From NCBI RefSeq assembly GCF_018476885.1, contig NZ_JAHCVJ010000001.1:1054001-1118000 (forward strand): DNA of 64,000 nucleotides. Reading direction: 5' to 3'. The DNA is from Geoanaerobacter pelophilus (GTDB lineage Bacteria > Desulfobacterota > Desulfuromonadia > Geobacterales > DSM-12255). Under the pieces are notes generated by a model. It did no database searches, had not been told where the DNA came from, and saw nothing but the letters and a program-made list of their open reading frames with translations. Every line of letters starts with the position of its first letter. Within the stretch, counting starts at the first letter, position 1. Below are positions 52,823-61,950 of the stretch, one piece after another. The position numbers and the translations under genes were made by a program.

Positions 52823-55366
52823 TTACGTTAGCAACTTTATGGCTGCTCTCAAATTCGTCGAGCTAAACGGTTTCTGGAGTACCCCTGCTATCTCTTTGCC
52901 AGTAAAGAGATTGGCAACATCATGCTCACTATAACCGCTGCTGATTATGACCTTTACTGCGGGGTTTATTGCTTGAAGCTGAGAATACGCCTGTTCGCCA
53001 CCCATTATCGGCATGGTAAGGTCGAGGATGACAAAGTCGATAGTATTGCTATGTCGTTTATAGAGTTCCACCGCCTCAAGGCCGTTGCTTGCAGTGATAG
53101 TCTCATAACCGAGCATTTTAAGCATCTGAGTGCCAAGGTCCCGTACTGATTCTTCGTCATCAACCAGCAGCACTGTTTTTGTTTCATTGGTGGCTGCAAC
53201 CGGTGCCTCTACACTCTCAACAATTATGGCCGTTTCAGTGCTTGCTGGCAGCAGTACCGTAAACGTCGTTCCCTTGCCCACCTCACTTTTTACATTGATA
53301 GTCCCCTTATGGCCTCGAACAATACCTAGTACAGCAGCCATCCCCAATCCACGTCCGGTGAATTTTGTCGTAAAGAACGGGTCGAATATCTTGGCAAGAG
53401 TTTCCGTGTCCATACCGCAGCCGGTATCACTGACTTCGATGCTGACGTAGGTATTTGCTGGCAATCCCGTATTTATCCATAAATCCTGTAAGAATCCGGA
53501 ATCATACATAGCCTGAGCGGTCGTTATGGTAATTACACCTTGCGTATCGCTGATTGCCTCTGCGGCATTGATGGTAAGATTTACGATAACCTGTCGAATC
53601 TGGTTTGCATCGGCGAGTACAGGCTTAAGTGGCCGGGTAAGGTTAAGCCGAATGGCACTCCCAGATAAGGACCCTTCCAGCGATTTAACTGTTTCCTCCA
53701 CCAGATGATTGATGTCGAGCGAATCGACGACAAACCTGCCTTTACCTGAATATGCCAACATCTGTTTGGCAAGCTCGGCTGCACGAAGGGAAGATTTTTC
53801 AATTCTGCGCAGATGCTCTGTGACAGGGGAGTCGGAATCGAGTCGCATCAAGGCGAGTTCCGTATTGCCGAGCACCGAAGTAAGGATATTGTTGAAGTCG
53901 TGGGCTATGCCACCAGCAAGCACCCCAAGACTCTCCATTTTCTGGGCATGAAGCAGTTGTTTTTCGAGCCTGAGGCGATTCTCTTCCGCCTTCTTATGCT
54001 CAGTGATGTCACGGGTTATACTCAGCAGTGAAACAATCTGATTCTGCGAATTTCTAAGGGGTACGGCATGAGTTTCCAGCCAGCAGTGGCCACCTTTAAG
54101 ACCTTGTACTTCAAATGCCAGACTACCTGATTCTCCGGTAAAGACTTTTCGGGTGAGTGCCATGAAGTCGTCACGATATGCGGGCAAGATGAGTTGGCTA
54201 ACATTTTGACCCCGAACCTGCTCCAGCGAATCTGCCTCTATCATATCCAACCCGGCACGGTTCATATTCAGGAGGGTCCCGTCTTCTGCCAACTGCTTTA
54301 CACATTCGGGTTCGGTCTCGATGATAGTGCGCAGTTCTGCTTCACGCTCGGCAATCTGCTGTTGCACCTGAACTAAAGCACTCTGTCGGCGACCTGACAA
54401 CCTGAAGAAGAAGATTGTTGTTGCTGTGAGCAGCAGAAAACCGGCTATGTGTGCATAGATGCTCTGGCGCCACTCGGCAATGACACTGTCGTAATCACGG
54501 GAAACAATTACCGCCAGTGGTGATTTTGGTACGTTGTGGAATATGGACATTTTGACGACCTGTTCGAGCTTGACCTTGTTGCGATGACGGGTCGTAGGCT
54601 GGCCGGATTGAATGTGTTCGGTATAGGCTATGCCTCCCTTAAGATTCTTCCCTATCAAGCTAGAGGAAGGCACTATATTGAGAATATCGCCGTTAAGGTT
54701 GATAAGCAGAGACTGGACTCCAGGCTCAAACACGTTCAGTTTGAGAGCATCATCGAAAAAGGAGGATTCCAGCGTGGCGGCAACTACCCCAATAAAGCGG
54801 CCATTGCTGTCACGAATAGCCCGTGATTGGGTAGTTGCGATAATGCCACTGCGCGTTTTAAAGGGAATTGAGATATGGTAATCATCTTTCTCAGGCGCAT
54901 TTTTGTGAACTGTGAAGTATTCCCGGTCGGCAGCATCGAAACCAACAGCTTTCTCGTCTTTTGTGTGAACTCGAATTCGACCGTTGGCATCAGTTATCAG
55001 CAGACTGCGAATCTCAGGCAGTTGCCGTAAGTAGCCCTTCAATAAATCTGTCTGGTCCTCGACTGACATGCCTGGATGGTCATGTAAATCAACAATGATG
55101 CTCCCCATCATCAGGTTTACACTACGCAAAGCCCCAGAAATACGTGCTTCGCGCTCTCTGGCACGCACTTCCAGTAAGCGGTATTCCTGCTGCATGACGT
55201 TGCTGTAGCTGACATACGCATTCCAAGCTGTCCAAGTACCGACAACTAAAATAATGACCAGAACACCTACCCATAGAGGGACATTTCTACGCTCAGAGGA
55301 AGTAAGTGTAGCGTGCAAAGGCTTATTGGAAGTCGTTGTAGGGTTAGAAGATTCGTTCAAGCTCAA
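52823..55366 (-). CDS. Membrane hybrid histidine kinase (dCache-PAS-HisKA-HATPase-REC)
   Basis: 847 aa. Helix at about 30-50, dCache sensor (about 55-310; ADREYFTVHKNAPEKDDYHIS), helix at about 312-332, PAS (about 345-465), HisKA with H489 (GGIAHDFNN), HATPase (DTGCGMD, GRGLGMAAVLGIVRG) and receiver with D782 (LDLTMPIMGG). The start is TTG at 55366, or a TTG two codons later with a better-placed GAGG. It is closely related to the kinase at 31.7-34.6 kb. Divergent from the corrinoid operon. Signal unknown. Confidence 0.92.
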   Translation of the reverse strand: MSLNESSNPTTTSNKPLHATLTSSERRNVPLWVGVLVIILVVGTWTAWNAYVSYSNVMQQEYRLLEVRAREREARISGALRSVNLMMGSIIVDLHDHPGMSVEDQTDLLKGYLRQLPEIRSLLITDANGRIRVHTKDEKAVGFDAADREYFTVHKNAPEKDDYHISIPFKTRSGIIATTQSRAIRDSNGRFIGVVAATLESSFFDDALKLNVFEPGVQSLLINLNGDILNIVPSSSLIGKNLKGGIAYTEHIQSGQPTTRHRNKVKLEQVVKMSIFHNVPKSPLAVIVSRDYDSVIAEWRQSIYAHIAGFLLLTATTIFFFRLSGRRQSALVQVQQQIAEREAELRTIIETEPECVKQLAEDGTLLNMNRAGLDMIEADSLEQVRGQNVSQLILPAYRDDFMALTRKVFTGESGSLAFEVQGLKGGHCWLETHAVPLRNSQNQIVSLLSITRDITEHKKAEENRLRLEKQLLHAQKMESLGVLAGGIAHDFNNILTSVLGNTELALMRLDSDSPVTEHLRRIEKSSLRAAELAKQMLAYSGKGRFVVDSLDINHLVEETVKSLEGSLSGSAIRLNLTRPLKPVLADANQIRQVIVNLTINAAEAISDTQGVITITTAQAMYDSGFLQDLWINTGLPANTYVSIEVSDTGCGMDTETLAKIFDPFFTTKFTGRGLGMAAVLGIVRGHKGTINVKSEVGKGTTFTVLLPASTETAIIVESVEAPVAATNETKTVLLVDDEESVRDLGTQMLKMLGYETITASNGLEAVELYKRHSNTIDFVILDLTMPIMGGEQAYSQLQAINPAVKVIISSGYSEHDVANLFTGKEIAGVLQKPFSSTNLRAAIKLLT

Positions 55367-55680
55367 CCTCGTCCGCTGTTCAGGAACGCAGATTCGTAGG
55401 CGTTAAGATGATTGATATATTTTCATGTGGCAATTATATCGACAATTTTCAATAATTCTGCAACTTCCTGAATAAATAATGGTAACGGGTTGATCTGGTA
55501 ATTCACCTCTCATTCCCTCTACTACACATTTTGCCACCCCTGCAAAGGGGAAAGCTTATGCCTACCAAACCTTGCGCCAGGGGAAAACATGCGCCATCAT
55601 CTTTCCGACAAGGTGAAAACATGATTTTTAATGGTAAAGTATAAGAACGTGCAAAGTTCCCAAGCGCAAAAGGGCTTACC
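55367..55680. other. Divergent intergenic region before the corrinoid operon
   Basis: 314 bp without an ORF. It contains a repeated motif GGGGAAAACATG (about 55580) and GGTGAAAACATG (about 55612), and an AT-rich stretch near 55625-55645 that may hold the operon promoter. I recognise no riboswitch. Confidence 0.4.
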
Positions 55681-56352
55681 ATGAAACCTCATGAATGGAG
55701 TGAACAGTTGTTGGACGCCATGATCAATGCCGACCGCTCCGGTGCTGCGGAGCTGATCGGCAATGCTCTTGCGAACGGTATCGAGCCGCAGCAAGTGATT
55801 GCAGAGGTCCTTGACCCTGCCATAGTCCGACTTGGCCATTTATGGGAAAAGGAAACCATGTCGCTGGCGCAAAACTTTGTTGCCTCAAAAATAGCCGAAG
55901 ATACCCTGCTGCGCTGTGTTCCTGATAAAACAGACAGCCTCTGCACCAAAGGTGCAATAGTCTTAGGCAACATCGAGGACGACTTCCACAGTCTCGGTCG
56001 CAAAGCCGTGGGGCTTTTCCTCTCCGCCGCCGGATGGGATGTTTATGATCTTGGCAATGACGTGCCTGCTGAGGAACTTCTGGAAAAGGCCATTGAAGTC
56101 AATGCCTGCGCTATTGGCGCCTCGGCCATGATGCAGACAACGGCGTTGAACATCCGCAAACTGCGTCAACTCATTGATGAACGCGGCCTGACTGACCGGA
56201 TCAAACTGGCGGTAGGCGGCGCTGTTTTCAATTGGCGTCCAGAACTGGTAAGCGAAGTTGGCGGTGACGGTACGGCCAACAATGCCGTCGGCGCAGATGA
56301 GCTCTTCATGCGGTTACAGGCAGAGGTGATGAACAGGCAGGGCACACCATGA
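55681..56352 (+). CDS. Corrinoid (B12)-binding methyltransferase protein, MtaC/MtbC-like
   Basis: 223 aa. N-terminal four-helix cap (about 1-85) and a Rossmann-like cobalamin domain whose DxHxxG motif is present as DDFHSLG with cobalt ligand H103, then VYDLGNDVPAEELLEKA and IGASAMMQTT. It carries the methyl group between a substrate methyltransferase and the MtaA-like enzyme encoded next. Its last 4 nt overlap that gene. No substrate-specific methyltransferase (MtaB/MttB type) is seen nearby. Confidence 0.92.
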   Translation: MKPHEWSEQLLDAMINADRSGAAELIGNALANGIEPQQVIAEVLDPAIVRLGHLWEKETMSLAQNFVASKIAEDTLLRCVPDKTDSLCTKGAIVLGNIEDDFHSLGRKAVGLFLSAAGWDVYDLGNDVPAEELLEKAIEVNACAIGASAMMQTTALNIRKLRQLIDERGLTDRIKLAVGGAVFNWRPELVSEVGGDGTANNAVGADELFMRLQAEVMNRQGTP

Positions 56353-57383
56353 ACTCCTATCAGAGAGTAATGGCAACATTAATGGGCCAACCGGTGGACC
56401 GCCTGCCGGTTTTTGCCGTATTGGGGGCATATGGGGCAAAACTCACAGGCGTGAACCTGCGGACCTTATACAGCGACGCAGCTGCATATTCAGCCGGTCA
56501 GGAGGCGGTGCTGCAGACATTCGGCTTCGACCTGGTAATGACACCGTTCATCTACACCGCTATCTCGGAAGCCTTTGGCGGGGAGACCGCCTGGAGTGAA
56601 TCTCAAGCCCCCAACATGAAACGCCCCGGGATCAAAACTGCCGCAGCAGCGCTGTTGCATCCGTTGCCGAATCCGGAACAGACCGCCGGCCTGTCAGTTG
56701 TCCTGGAAGCGACACGGCGGCTGGCTGACCGCTATAAGGAACAGGTGCCGATCATTGCCGTGTTGCCAGGCCCAGGGATCATGCCTTCGCTGATAATCGG
56801 TTTGGAACAGTGGATCGAGACCGTCATGTTTGAAGAAGAACTGGCCGGAAGACTCCTTGACCATACTGCGCCGTTTTTTGTGTCATGGGCCAATGCCTTA
56901 TTGGCGGCGGGAGCCGACTGCCTGGTGGTTACCGAAGGGACGGCAGCGGCCGAAATCGCGCCACGATCGCTGTTTGCCGAGCGGTTCCTTCCATATTTGA
57001 CAACGACTTTTACCCAGATCAGCGGCCCCAAGGTGCTGCATCAAACCGGAGGCCGCATAACCCATAACCTGGACCTGTTTTCGGGCCTGGCCGGGCTGGT
57101 CGGTGTCGCCGTCGGCTCCAGGGATGACCTTTCCGAAGCCCGGCGGCTGATTGGCCCTGACATGAACCTGATCGGCAACCTGGACAATCTGAGCCTTCCG
57201 GCGCTATCAGCCGGTCAAATCTCGGAGATGAGCCGCTCTTGCCTGGATGCTGCCGCACCATCCGGCCACTATATCCTGTCCAATGCCGGGGCAGACATTC
57301 CACTGACCACACCACCCGAAAACCTGCGAGCCATGCTTTCAGCTGCTGCCGACTATTCGGCAGAAATTTCCGGCAACCGATGA
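56349..57383 (+). CDS. MtaA/UroD-family methylcobamide methyltransferase
   Basis: 344 aa of the uroporphyrinogen decarboxylase fold. RVMATLMGQPVDRLPVFAV opens the family, and the barrel ends with GPKVLHQTGGRITHNLDLF and GNLDNLSLPALS. In the MtaA/CmuA branch such proteins move methyl groups from a corrinoid protein to a thiol. Overlaps both neighbours by 4 nt (ATGA), so it is tightly coupled to the corrinoid protein and the DUF1638 gene. Confidence 0.9.
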   Translation: MNSYQRVMATLMGQPVDRLPVFAVLGAYGAKLTGVNLRTLYSDAAAYSAGQEAVLQTFGFDLVMTPFIYTAISEAFGGETAWSESQAPNMKRPGIKTAAAALLHPLPNPEQTAGLSVVLEATRRLADRYKEQVPIIAVLPGPGIMPSLIIGLEQWIETVMFEEELAGRLLDHTAPFFVSWANALLAAGADCLVVTEGTAAAEIAPRSLFAERFLPYLTTTFTQISGPKVLHQTGGRITHNLDLFSGLAGLVGVAVGSRDDLSEARRLIGPDMNLIGNLDNLSLPALSAGQISEMSRSCLDAAAPSGHYILSNAGADIPLTTPPENLRAMLSAAADYSAEISGNR

Positions 57384-57976
57384 ACCCTCATACCATCTGG
57401 ATCAGTTGCGGTGTAGTACGTGCCGAGATGGAGGAACTGCACCGCCGCGGGCTTATTGACGGTGAACTGCTTTTTCTCGATTCAATGCTGCATATGGATC
57501 CCCCTCAGCTTGAAACCAGGCTGACGGCAACCCTAGAACAACAAAAGGCTGGTAACGGCTGCCTGGTAATGGTCTATGGTGATTGTTCCGCTCACATGCT
57601 AGATTTGGTGCGCCGCTTCCATGTGGGTAGGGTCAGCGCCATCAACTGTGCCCAGTTGCTTGTCGGACGCGAACGCTATCGTCAGCTGATGCGCGAAGAA
57701 GCCTTTCTGGTACTGCCTGAATGGGCAAGCCGCTGGGAACAGATCATGAAGGATGAACTGGGCCTTAACAAGGCGACAGCACATGACCTGATGGGCGAGA
57801 ATCGCGGAGTGCTGGTCTATCTGGATACCGGCCTGGCTTCAGTGCCGGAACAGCAACTACAGGAGTTTTCAACATACACCGGACTCCCCTGGCGCGTTGA
57901 AGCAGTATCCCTGGACACTATGCTTGCAGCATTAATGTCGGCCCGGACGGAAGCGCTTAAAGAGGAATCGGCATGA
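57380..57976 (+). CDS. DUF1638 protein associated with corrinoid methyltransferases
   Basis: 198 aa from ATG 57380, overlapping the preceding stop. IWISCGVVRAEMEELHRRG at the N-terminus, MVYGDCSAHMLDLVRRF and INCAQLLVGRERYRQL in the middle show the three conserved Cys-containing stretches of DUF1638. The family repeatedly occurs beside MtaA/MtbC genes but its reaction is not known. The last 4 nt overlap the kinase gene. Confidence 0.85.
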   Translation: MNPHTIWISCGVVRAEMEELHRRGLIDGELLFLDSMLHMDPPQLETRLTATLEQQKAGNGCLVMVYGDCSAHMLDLVRRFHVGRVSAINCAQLLVGRERYRQLMREEAFLVLPEWASRWEQIMKDELGLNKATAHDLMGENRGVLVYLDTGLASVPEQQLQEFSTYTGLPWRVEAVSLDTMLAALMSARTEALKEESA

Positions 57977-60102
57977 GCGTTGTGAAAACCAGCCGTGAAT
58001 CCCATGCAGCATCGCAGTTGATGGCAATTGAGCTCATCTCGGGACTGCTGGTTTCCACCTCGCCACAGAAACTGGGAGAGGTCCTGACAGAACAGCTGCG
58101 GGAATTGAGCGGCGCCAAAACCGTAATGGTCCTGGCGCACCGCCCCGAGCCGGCGCCGAACGAATTGCTGCATGTCAGCCCGTTGCGCAGGGCAGATCTT
58201 TTTTCAGTGGCAGAACTCGACCTGTTTTGCCTCGAAAAGACACCTGGCGCGCTGCCTTATTCGCCAGATGAGCTTCCCGACCATCATCCCTTAAGAACCT
58301 TGTTACACCGGGTGGGCATCCAATCCGTTGCCCGGTTCGAGTTATGTGCCGGAGGCGAACCGGTCGGCCTGCTGCTGTTGTTTGACCTTCCAGAGCTTGA
58401 GCGAATTGCCGACACCAATCAGATCATCACTCTTCTGGCACCGCCCATTGCCCTTGCCCTTAAGAACTCGCTTGCCTATTCCCAGATCGAACAACAGTCT
58501 CAGGAACTGGAAAACCGAGTAAAGGAACGGACGCAGGAACTTCACCAGAAAAATATCGAGCTGCTGGAGAGCGAAAACAGGCTGCGCTATGCGCTGGAAG
58601 GTACCAATGATGGGCTGTGGGATGTGCAGTTGCAGGATGGAAGGACATATTTAAGTCCTCGCGGTTGCGAGATCCTGGGGTATCCAGCAGACGAGATTGA
58701 CGATCTGTTGCAAGTCTGGTCCGACCTGGTTCATCCCGATGACATGCCTATTACTGAGGAGCGACTACAGGCCCATATAAAAGGTCAAGCCGAGATTTTT
58801 GAAGTTGAACAACGACTTCGGACAAAATCAGGTAGCTGGAAATGGATCCTTACCAGAGGGAAAGTAGTTGAGCGGGACCCGACCGGCGCTCCGCTTCGCA
58901 TGACCGGCACGCATTCCGATATTTCTGAAAAGAAACAGCTCGAATCGCAACTGCAGCAGGCACAGAAGCTGGAATCAATCGGCCGTCTGGCCGGCGGCGT
59001 GGCCCATGACTTCAACAATCTGCTGACCGTCATCCTCGGGCATGCGGAACTGGCCCTGCTGAAGACGGACCCGGCATCACCGTTAATCGGTGACCTTACT
59101 GAAATCCGCAACGCTGCCGAACGGTCTGCTGACCTGACGCGGCAGCTCCTGGCTTTTGCCCGCAAACAAACCATTGCGCCCAAAGTGCTTGACTTGAATG
59201 AAACCGTAGCGGGAATGCTCAAGATGCTGCAACGGCTCATCGGCGAGAACATTCGGCTTGCCTGGCTCCCGGCAAACAACCTGTGGCAGCTCAAGGTCGA
59301 TCCGTCGCAAATCGACCAGATCCTGGCAAATTTATGCGTCAATGCCCGCGATGCAATCGACGATGTCGGCAAAATCACCATTGAGACGGGAAACTGCACG
59401 TTTGACGCCGACTATTGTGCCAACAACGTCGGATTCAATCCCGGAGAGTATGTGCTGCTTGCCGTGAGCGACAATGGTCGCGGCATCGACCAGGGAACGA
59501 TGGCACACATCTTTGAACCGTTCTTTACCACGAAAGGGGTCGGTGAGGGAACCGGTCTCGGCCTGGCAATGGTGTATGGCATTGTCAGGCAAAACAACGG
59601 CTTTATCACCGTGTACAGCGAGCTGGGTCAAGGGACAACATTCAGGGTATATCTGCCCCGTAATGAAAGCGATGAACAGCAGGCAAGTACCGCGAATGCT
59701 GCGAGCCCGCTGTCCAGGGGACAAGAGACCATCTTGCTGGTAGAGGACGAGCCGAGCATCCTGGTGTTGACCACGAAGTTACTCGAAAAGCAGGGCTACC
59801 GAGTATTGGCGGCAAACAGTCCGAATGAGGCAATTGTGCTGGCAAAAGAACACGCTGACGAAATTCAGCTGCTCATGACCGATGTGGTCATGCCGGAGAT
59901 GAATGGCAGGGATCTCTTCAAAAATCTGATGTTTTTCTGCCCAAAGGTCAAATGCCTTTTCATGTCGGGATATACAGCCGACGTCATTGCCCACCATGGC
60001 GTGCTTGATGAACATGTGTACTTTATCTCCAAACCGTTCTCCTTATCGGATCTGGCAGCCAAGGTGCGTGAAGCTTTGGACAGTAAATCAGCAACCGGCT
60101 GA
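57973..60102 (+). CDS. Soluble hybrid histidine kinase (GAF-PAS-HisKA-HATPase-REC)
   Basis: 709 aa with no membrane helix. GAF-like domain (about 20-165), coiled coil (about 168-200, QSQELENRVKERTQELHQK), PAS/PAC (about 200-322), HisKA with H345 (GGVAHDFNN), HATPase (DNGRGID, GEGTGLGLAMVYGIV) and receiver with D637 (TDVVMPEMNG). Translationally coupled to the DUF1638 gene, so it likely senses or controls the methyl-transfer pathway in the cytoplasm. A separate output regulator was not found. Confidence 0.93.
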   Translation: MSVVKTSRESHAASQLMAIELISGLLVSTSPQKLGEVLTEQLRELSGAKTVMVLAHRPEPAPNELLHVSPLRRADLFSVAELDLFCLEKTPGALPYSPDELPDHHPLRTLLHRVGIQSVARFELCAGGEPVGLLLLFDLPELERIADTNQIITLLAPPIALALKNSLAYSQIEQQSQELENRVKERTQELHQKNIELLESENRLRYALEGTNDGLWDVQLQDGRTYLSPRGCEILGYPADEIDDLLQVWSDLVHPDDMPITEERLQAHIKGQAEIFEVEQRLRTKSGSWKWILTRGKVVERDPTGAPLRMTGTHSDISEKKQLESQLQQAQKLESIGRLAGGVAHDFNNLLTVILGHAELALLKTDPASPLIGDLTEIRNAAERSADLTRQLLAFARKQTIAPKVLDLNETVAGMLKMLQRLIGENIRLAWLPANNLWQLKVDPSQIDQILANLCVNARDAIDDVGKITIETGNCTFDADYCANNVGFNPGEYVLLAVSDNGRGIDQGTMAHIFEPFFTTKGVGEGTGLGLAMVYGIVRQNNGFITVYSELGQGTTFRVYLPRNESDEQQASTANAASPLSRGQETILLVEDEPSILVLTTKLLEKQGYRVLAANSPNEAIVLAKEHADEIQLLMTDVVMPEMNGRDLFKNLMFFCPKVKCLFMSGYTADVIAHHGVLDEHVYFISKPFSLSDLAAKVREALDSKSATG

Positions 60103-60145
60103 GACAGATGGCTTGCAGCCCCCCTTTGTTTGAGCTCAAAAAAAC

Positions 60146-60215
60146 CGTAGAAAAATCCTGTTGAATATTGCCGATAGACGCTTACAATTGTTGCAACAAA
60201 TTACTGCAAGGTACA
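60146..60215 (-). repeat. Diverged right-type Tn7-like end
   Basis: Read on the minus strand it begins TGTACCTTGCAGTAATTTG and contains CAACAATTG, a second degenerate site and then GGATTTTTCTACG. The right end at 52626 has the same order, with the same 13-mer at nearly the same distance (68 versus 69 bp). It appears to be an old end of a related element. Its outer flank (AAAAT) does not match the left flanks. Confidence 0.5.
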
Positions 60216-60219
60216 AAAA

Positions 60220-60558
60220 TTGTTAGAAGCGGCGAGCTACATACTGTTTTTCATGACGAGCGAAGTGGTTGTCGAAGGTTTTATGGCCTTGGCAGCATTT
60301 TTCTGCATAAGTTACCCAATTGCTCAGGGGCTGATCATGTACAGTGCCCACGAGGACCGGAAAGCTGTTGACCAAATGCTGAAGGAGCAAAAAAAACGGG
60401 CAGAAGCCAATGCACAACAGTTAGCACAACTAAAGGGCTATCCGCCCCCAGCCAAGGACAAGGCTGCGGTATCTGGTGCAGTGGAGGAAACTCTGACTGA
60501 CGAACAACGGGAACTCGGGAGAAAACTGATAGCAGCGGCAAAGAGTGCGGGACATTAG
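60220..60558 (+). CDS. Small membrane-associated hypothetical protein
   Basis: 112 aa from TTG 60220, or 101 aa from ATG 60253; the start is uncertain. One hydrophobic helix (VEGFMALAAFFCISYPIAQG) is followed by a charged coil (DQMLKEQKKRAEANAQQLAQ) and a Pro/Ala linker. No known domain. It starts 5 bp beyond the repeat end and is followed by the serine hydrolase gene after 14 bp. Confidence 0.55.
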   Translation: MLEAASYILFFMTSEVVVEGFMALAAFFCISYPIAQGLIMYSAHEDRKAVDQMLKEQKKRAEANAQQLAQLKGYPPPAKDKAAVSGAVEETLTDEQRELGRKLIAAAKSAGH

Positions 60559-60572
60559 GATTTACGGTCGTC

Positions 60573-61571
60573 ATGACTAGACAAACTGTAAAAAGAATCG
60601 TGATCTGCTTGGTTTTTCCCGCTCTGCTCTTCGGCGCCGGCTGGTATGCCCACGACTGGCATGACCGCAGCTCCTCAAACATGCCCGAGCGCCGCGCCAG
60701 GCTTAGCGGCTTTAAATACATATCTCCGTTACTGGATGTTGAACTCCCCGAGGGATATGAGGTGAACCGGGAACCGATACCATTCAAGCAGAAGGTGGCA
60801 AAGTTCGTAGACCAACAGATCAAATCCGGAGCCGTCCGCAATATGTCGGTTTACTACCGGGACTTGTCGGACGGCCCTTGGTTCGGCATCAATGAACGGG
60901 CGAAATACCATCCGGCCAGCATGATGAAAGTACCGGTCATGATTGCCTGGCTCAAGCGTGCCGAGAAAGACCCGTCTGTTCTCAAAAGCAAGCTTACGTT
61001 TGATGAAAAAATTTATACCGGCCCACCGCAGAAATTGAAACCAGAGCAAACACTGCAGTCGGGACATAGCTATACAATTGAAGAACTGCTGCTACACATG
61101 ATGCAGTTCTCCGACAATAAAGCGCTAAAGCTGCTCGGGTCTGTCATGTCTCAGGAGGAGTTCGAGTATGTCCTCGATAATATGGACATTACCAGCGATC
61201 CTGATTACGACCACAATTCCATCACGGTCCGAACCTATTCAGGATTTTTGCGTATTCTCTATAATGCATCTTTCCTGAATAAGGAAATGTCGGAATTGGC
61301 TCTGCAAATGATGAGTTCTCAGGATTTTCCCCAAGGCATGGCTGCCGGGATTCCGCCAGGGGTGAAACTCGCGTCGAAATTCGGCGAATATTGGACCAAG
61401 GAAAATCCTAATCTTTACCAACTGCATGAGTTTGGGATCGTATACCACCCCAAAGGGCCATATATATTGGGAATCCTGACCCAGGGGCATGATGGCGAGA
61501 AGCAGGCGGATATCATCAGGGCAGTATCGGAAATAGTTTATAAATCCGTTGATATGCCCAATCGAAAATAA
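60573..61571 (+). CDS. Class A beta-lactamase-like serine hydrolase
   Basis: 332 aa with an N-terminal membrane anchor (VKRIVICLVFPALLFGAGW). Nucleophile motif S116-x-x-K119 (ASMMKVP) and SDN at 180-182 (QFSDNKAL) are present, as in the beta-lactamase class A / penicillin-binding fold. Unlike true lactamases I cannot see a clear KTG motif at the expected place, so a peptidase or hydrolase role on cell wall substrates is as likely. Starts 14 bp after the preceding gene. Confidence 0.82.
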   Translation: MTRQTVKRIVICLVFPALLFGAGWYAHDWHDRSSSNMPERRARLSGFKYISPLLDVELPEGYEVNREPIPFKQKVAKFVDQQIKSGAVRNMSVYYRDLSDGPWFGINERAKYHPASMMKVPVMIAWLKRAEKDPSVLKSKLTFDEKIYTGPPQKLKPEQTLQSGHSYTIEELLLHMMQFSDNKALKLLGSVMSQEEFEYVLDNMDITSDPDYDHNSITVRTYSGFLRILYNASFLNKEMSELALQMMSSQDFPQGMAAGIPPGVKLASKFGEYWTKENPNLYQLHEFGIVYHPKGPYILGILTQGHDGEKQADIIRAVSEIVYKSVDMPNRK

Positions 61572-61652
61572 CGCCCTCCTGAGCCATGGGTCAAAGTGAC
61601 CGGCTTTGAGAGTGCACGGCGACAGAAAGATAGTATTCACGATGGCGCCACA

Positions 61653-61910
61653 ATGAACTGGCAGGTCTATATCATCCTCTGTTCTGACGACACCCTTTAC
61701 ACGGGAATTACTACAGACATGGAGAGAAGGTTCCAGCAACATGCGGCAGGGGGAGGAGCCAAGTATTTTCGAGGCAGGCAGCCACTTCAGGTGGTTTATC
61801 TGGAAAGGGGCCACAGCCGATCTTCTGCCGCCAGGAGGGAGACCCAGATCAAATCAATGAATCGGCCAGAAAAGGAATTGCTGGTGTCACAACAAGCAAC
61901 TTCATTTTAA
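61653..61910 (+). CDS. GIY-YIG nuclease-domain protein (UPF0213-like)
   Basis: 85 aa from ATG 61653. The domain is complete: WQVYIILCSDDTLYTGITTD gives the GIY/YIG pair (VYI...YTGIT), with catalytic R in MERRFQQH and E in ARRETQIK. Length fits stand-alone GIY-YIG proteins of the UPF0213/YhbQ type. The true start could also be further upstream (61596); no ribosome site is clear. Biological role is unknown. Confidence 0.85.
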   Translation: MNWQVYIILCSDDTLYTGITTDMERRFQQHAAGGGAKYFRGRQPLQVVYLERGHSRSSAARRETQIKSMNRPEKELLVSQQATSF

Positions 61911-61950
61911 AACCCGTATCAATTACAAACAATACCTTCGGGGCCTATTT

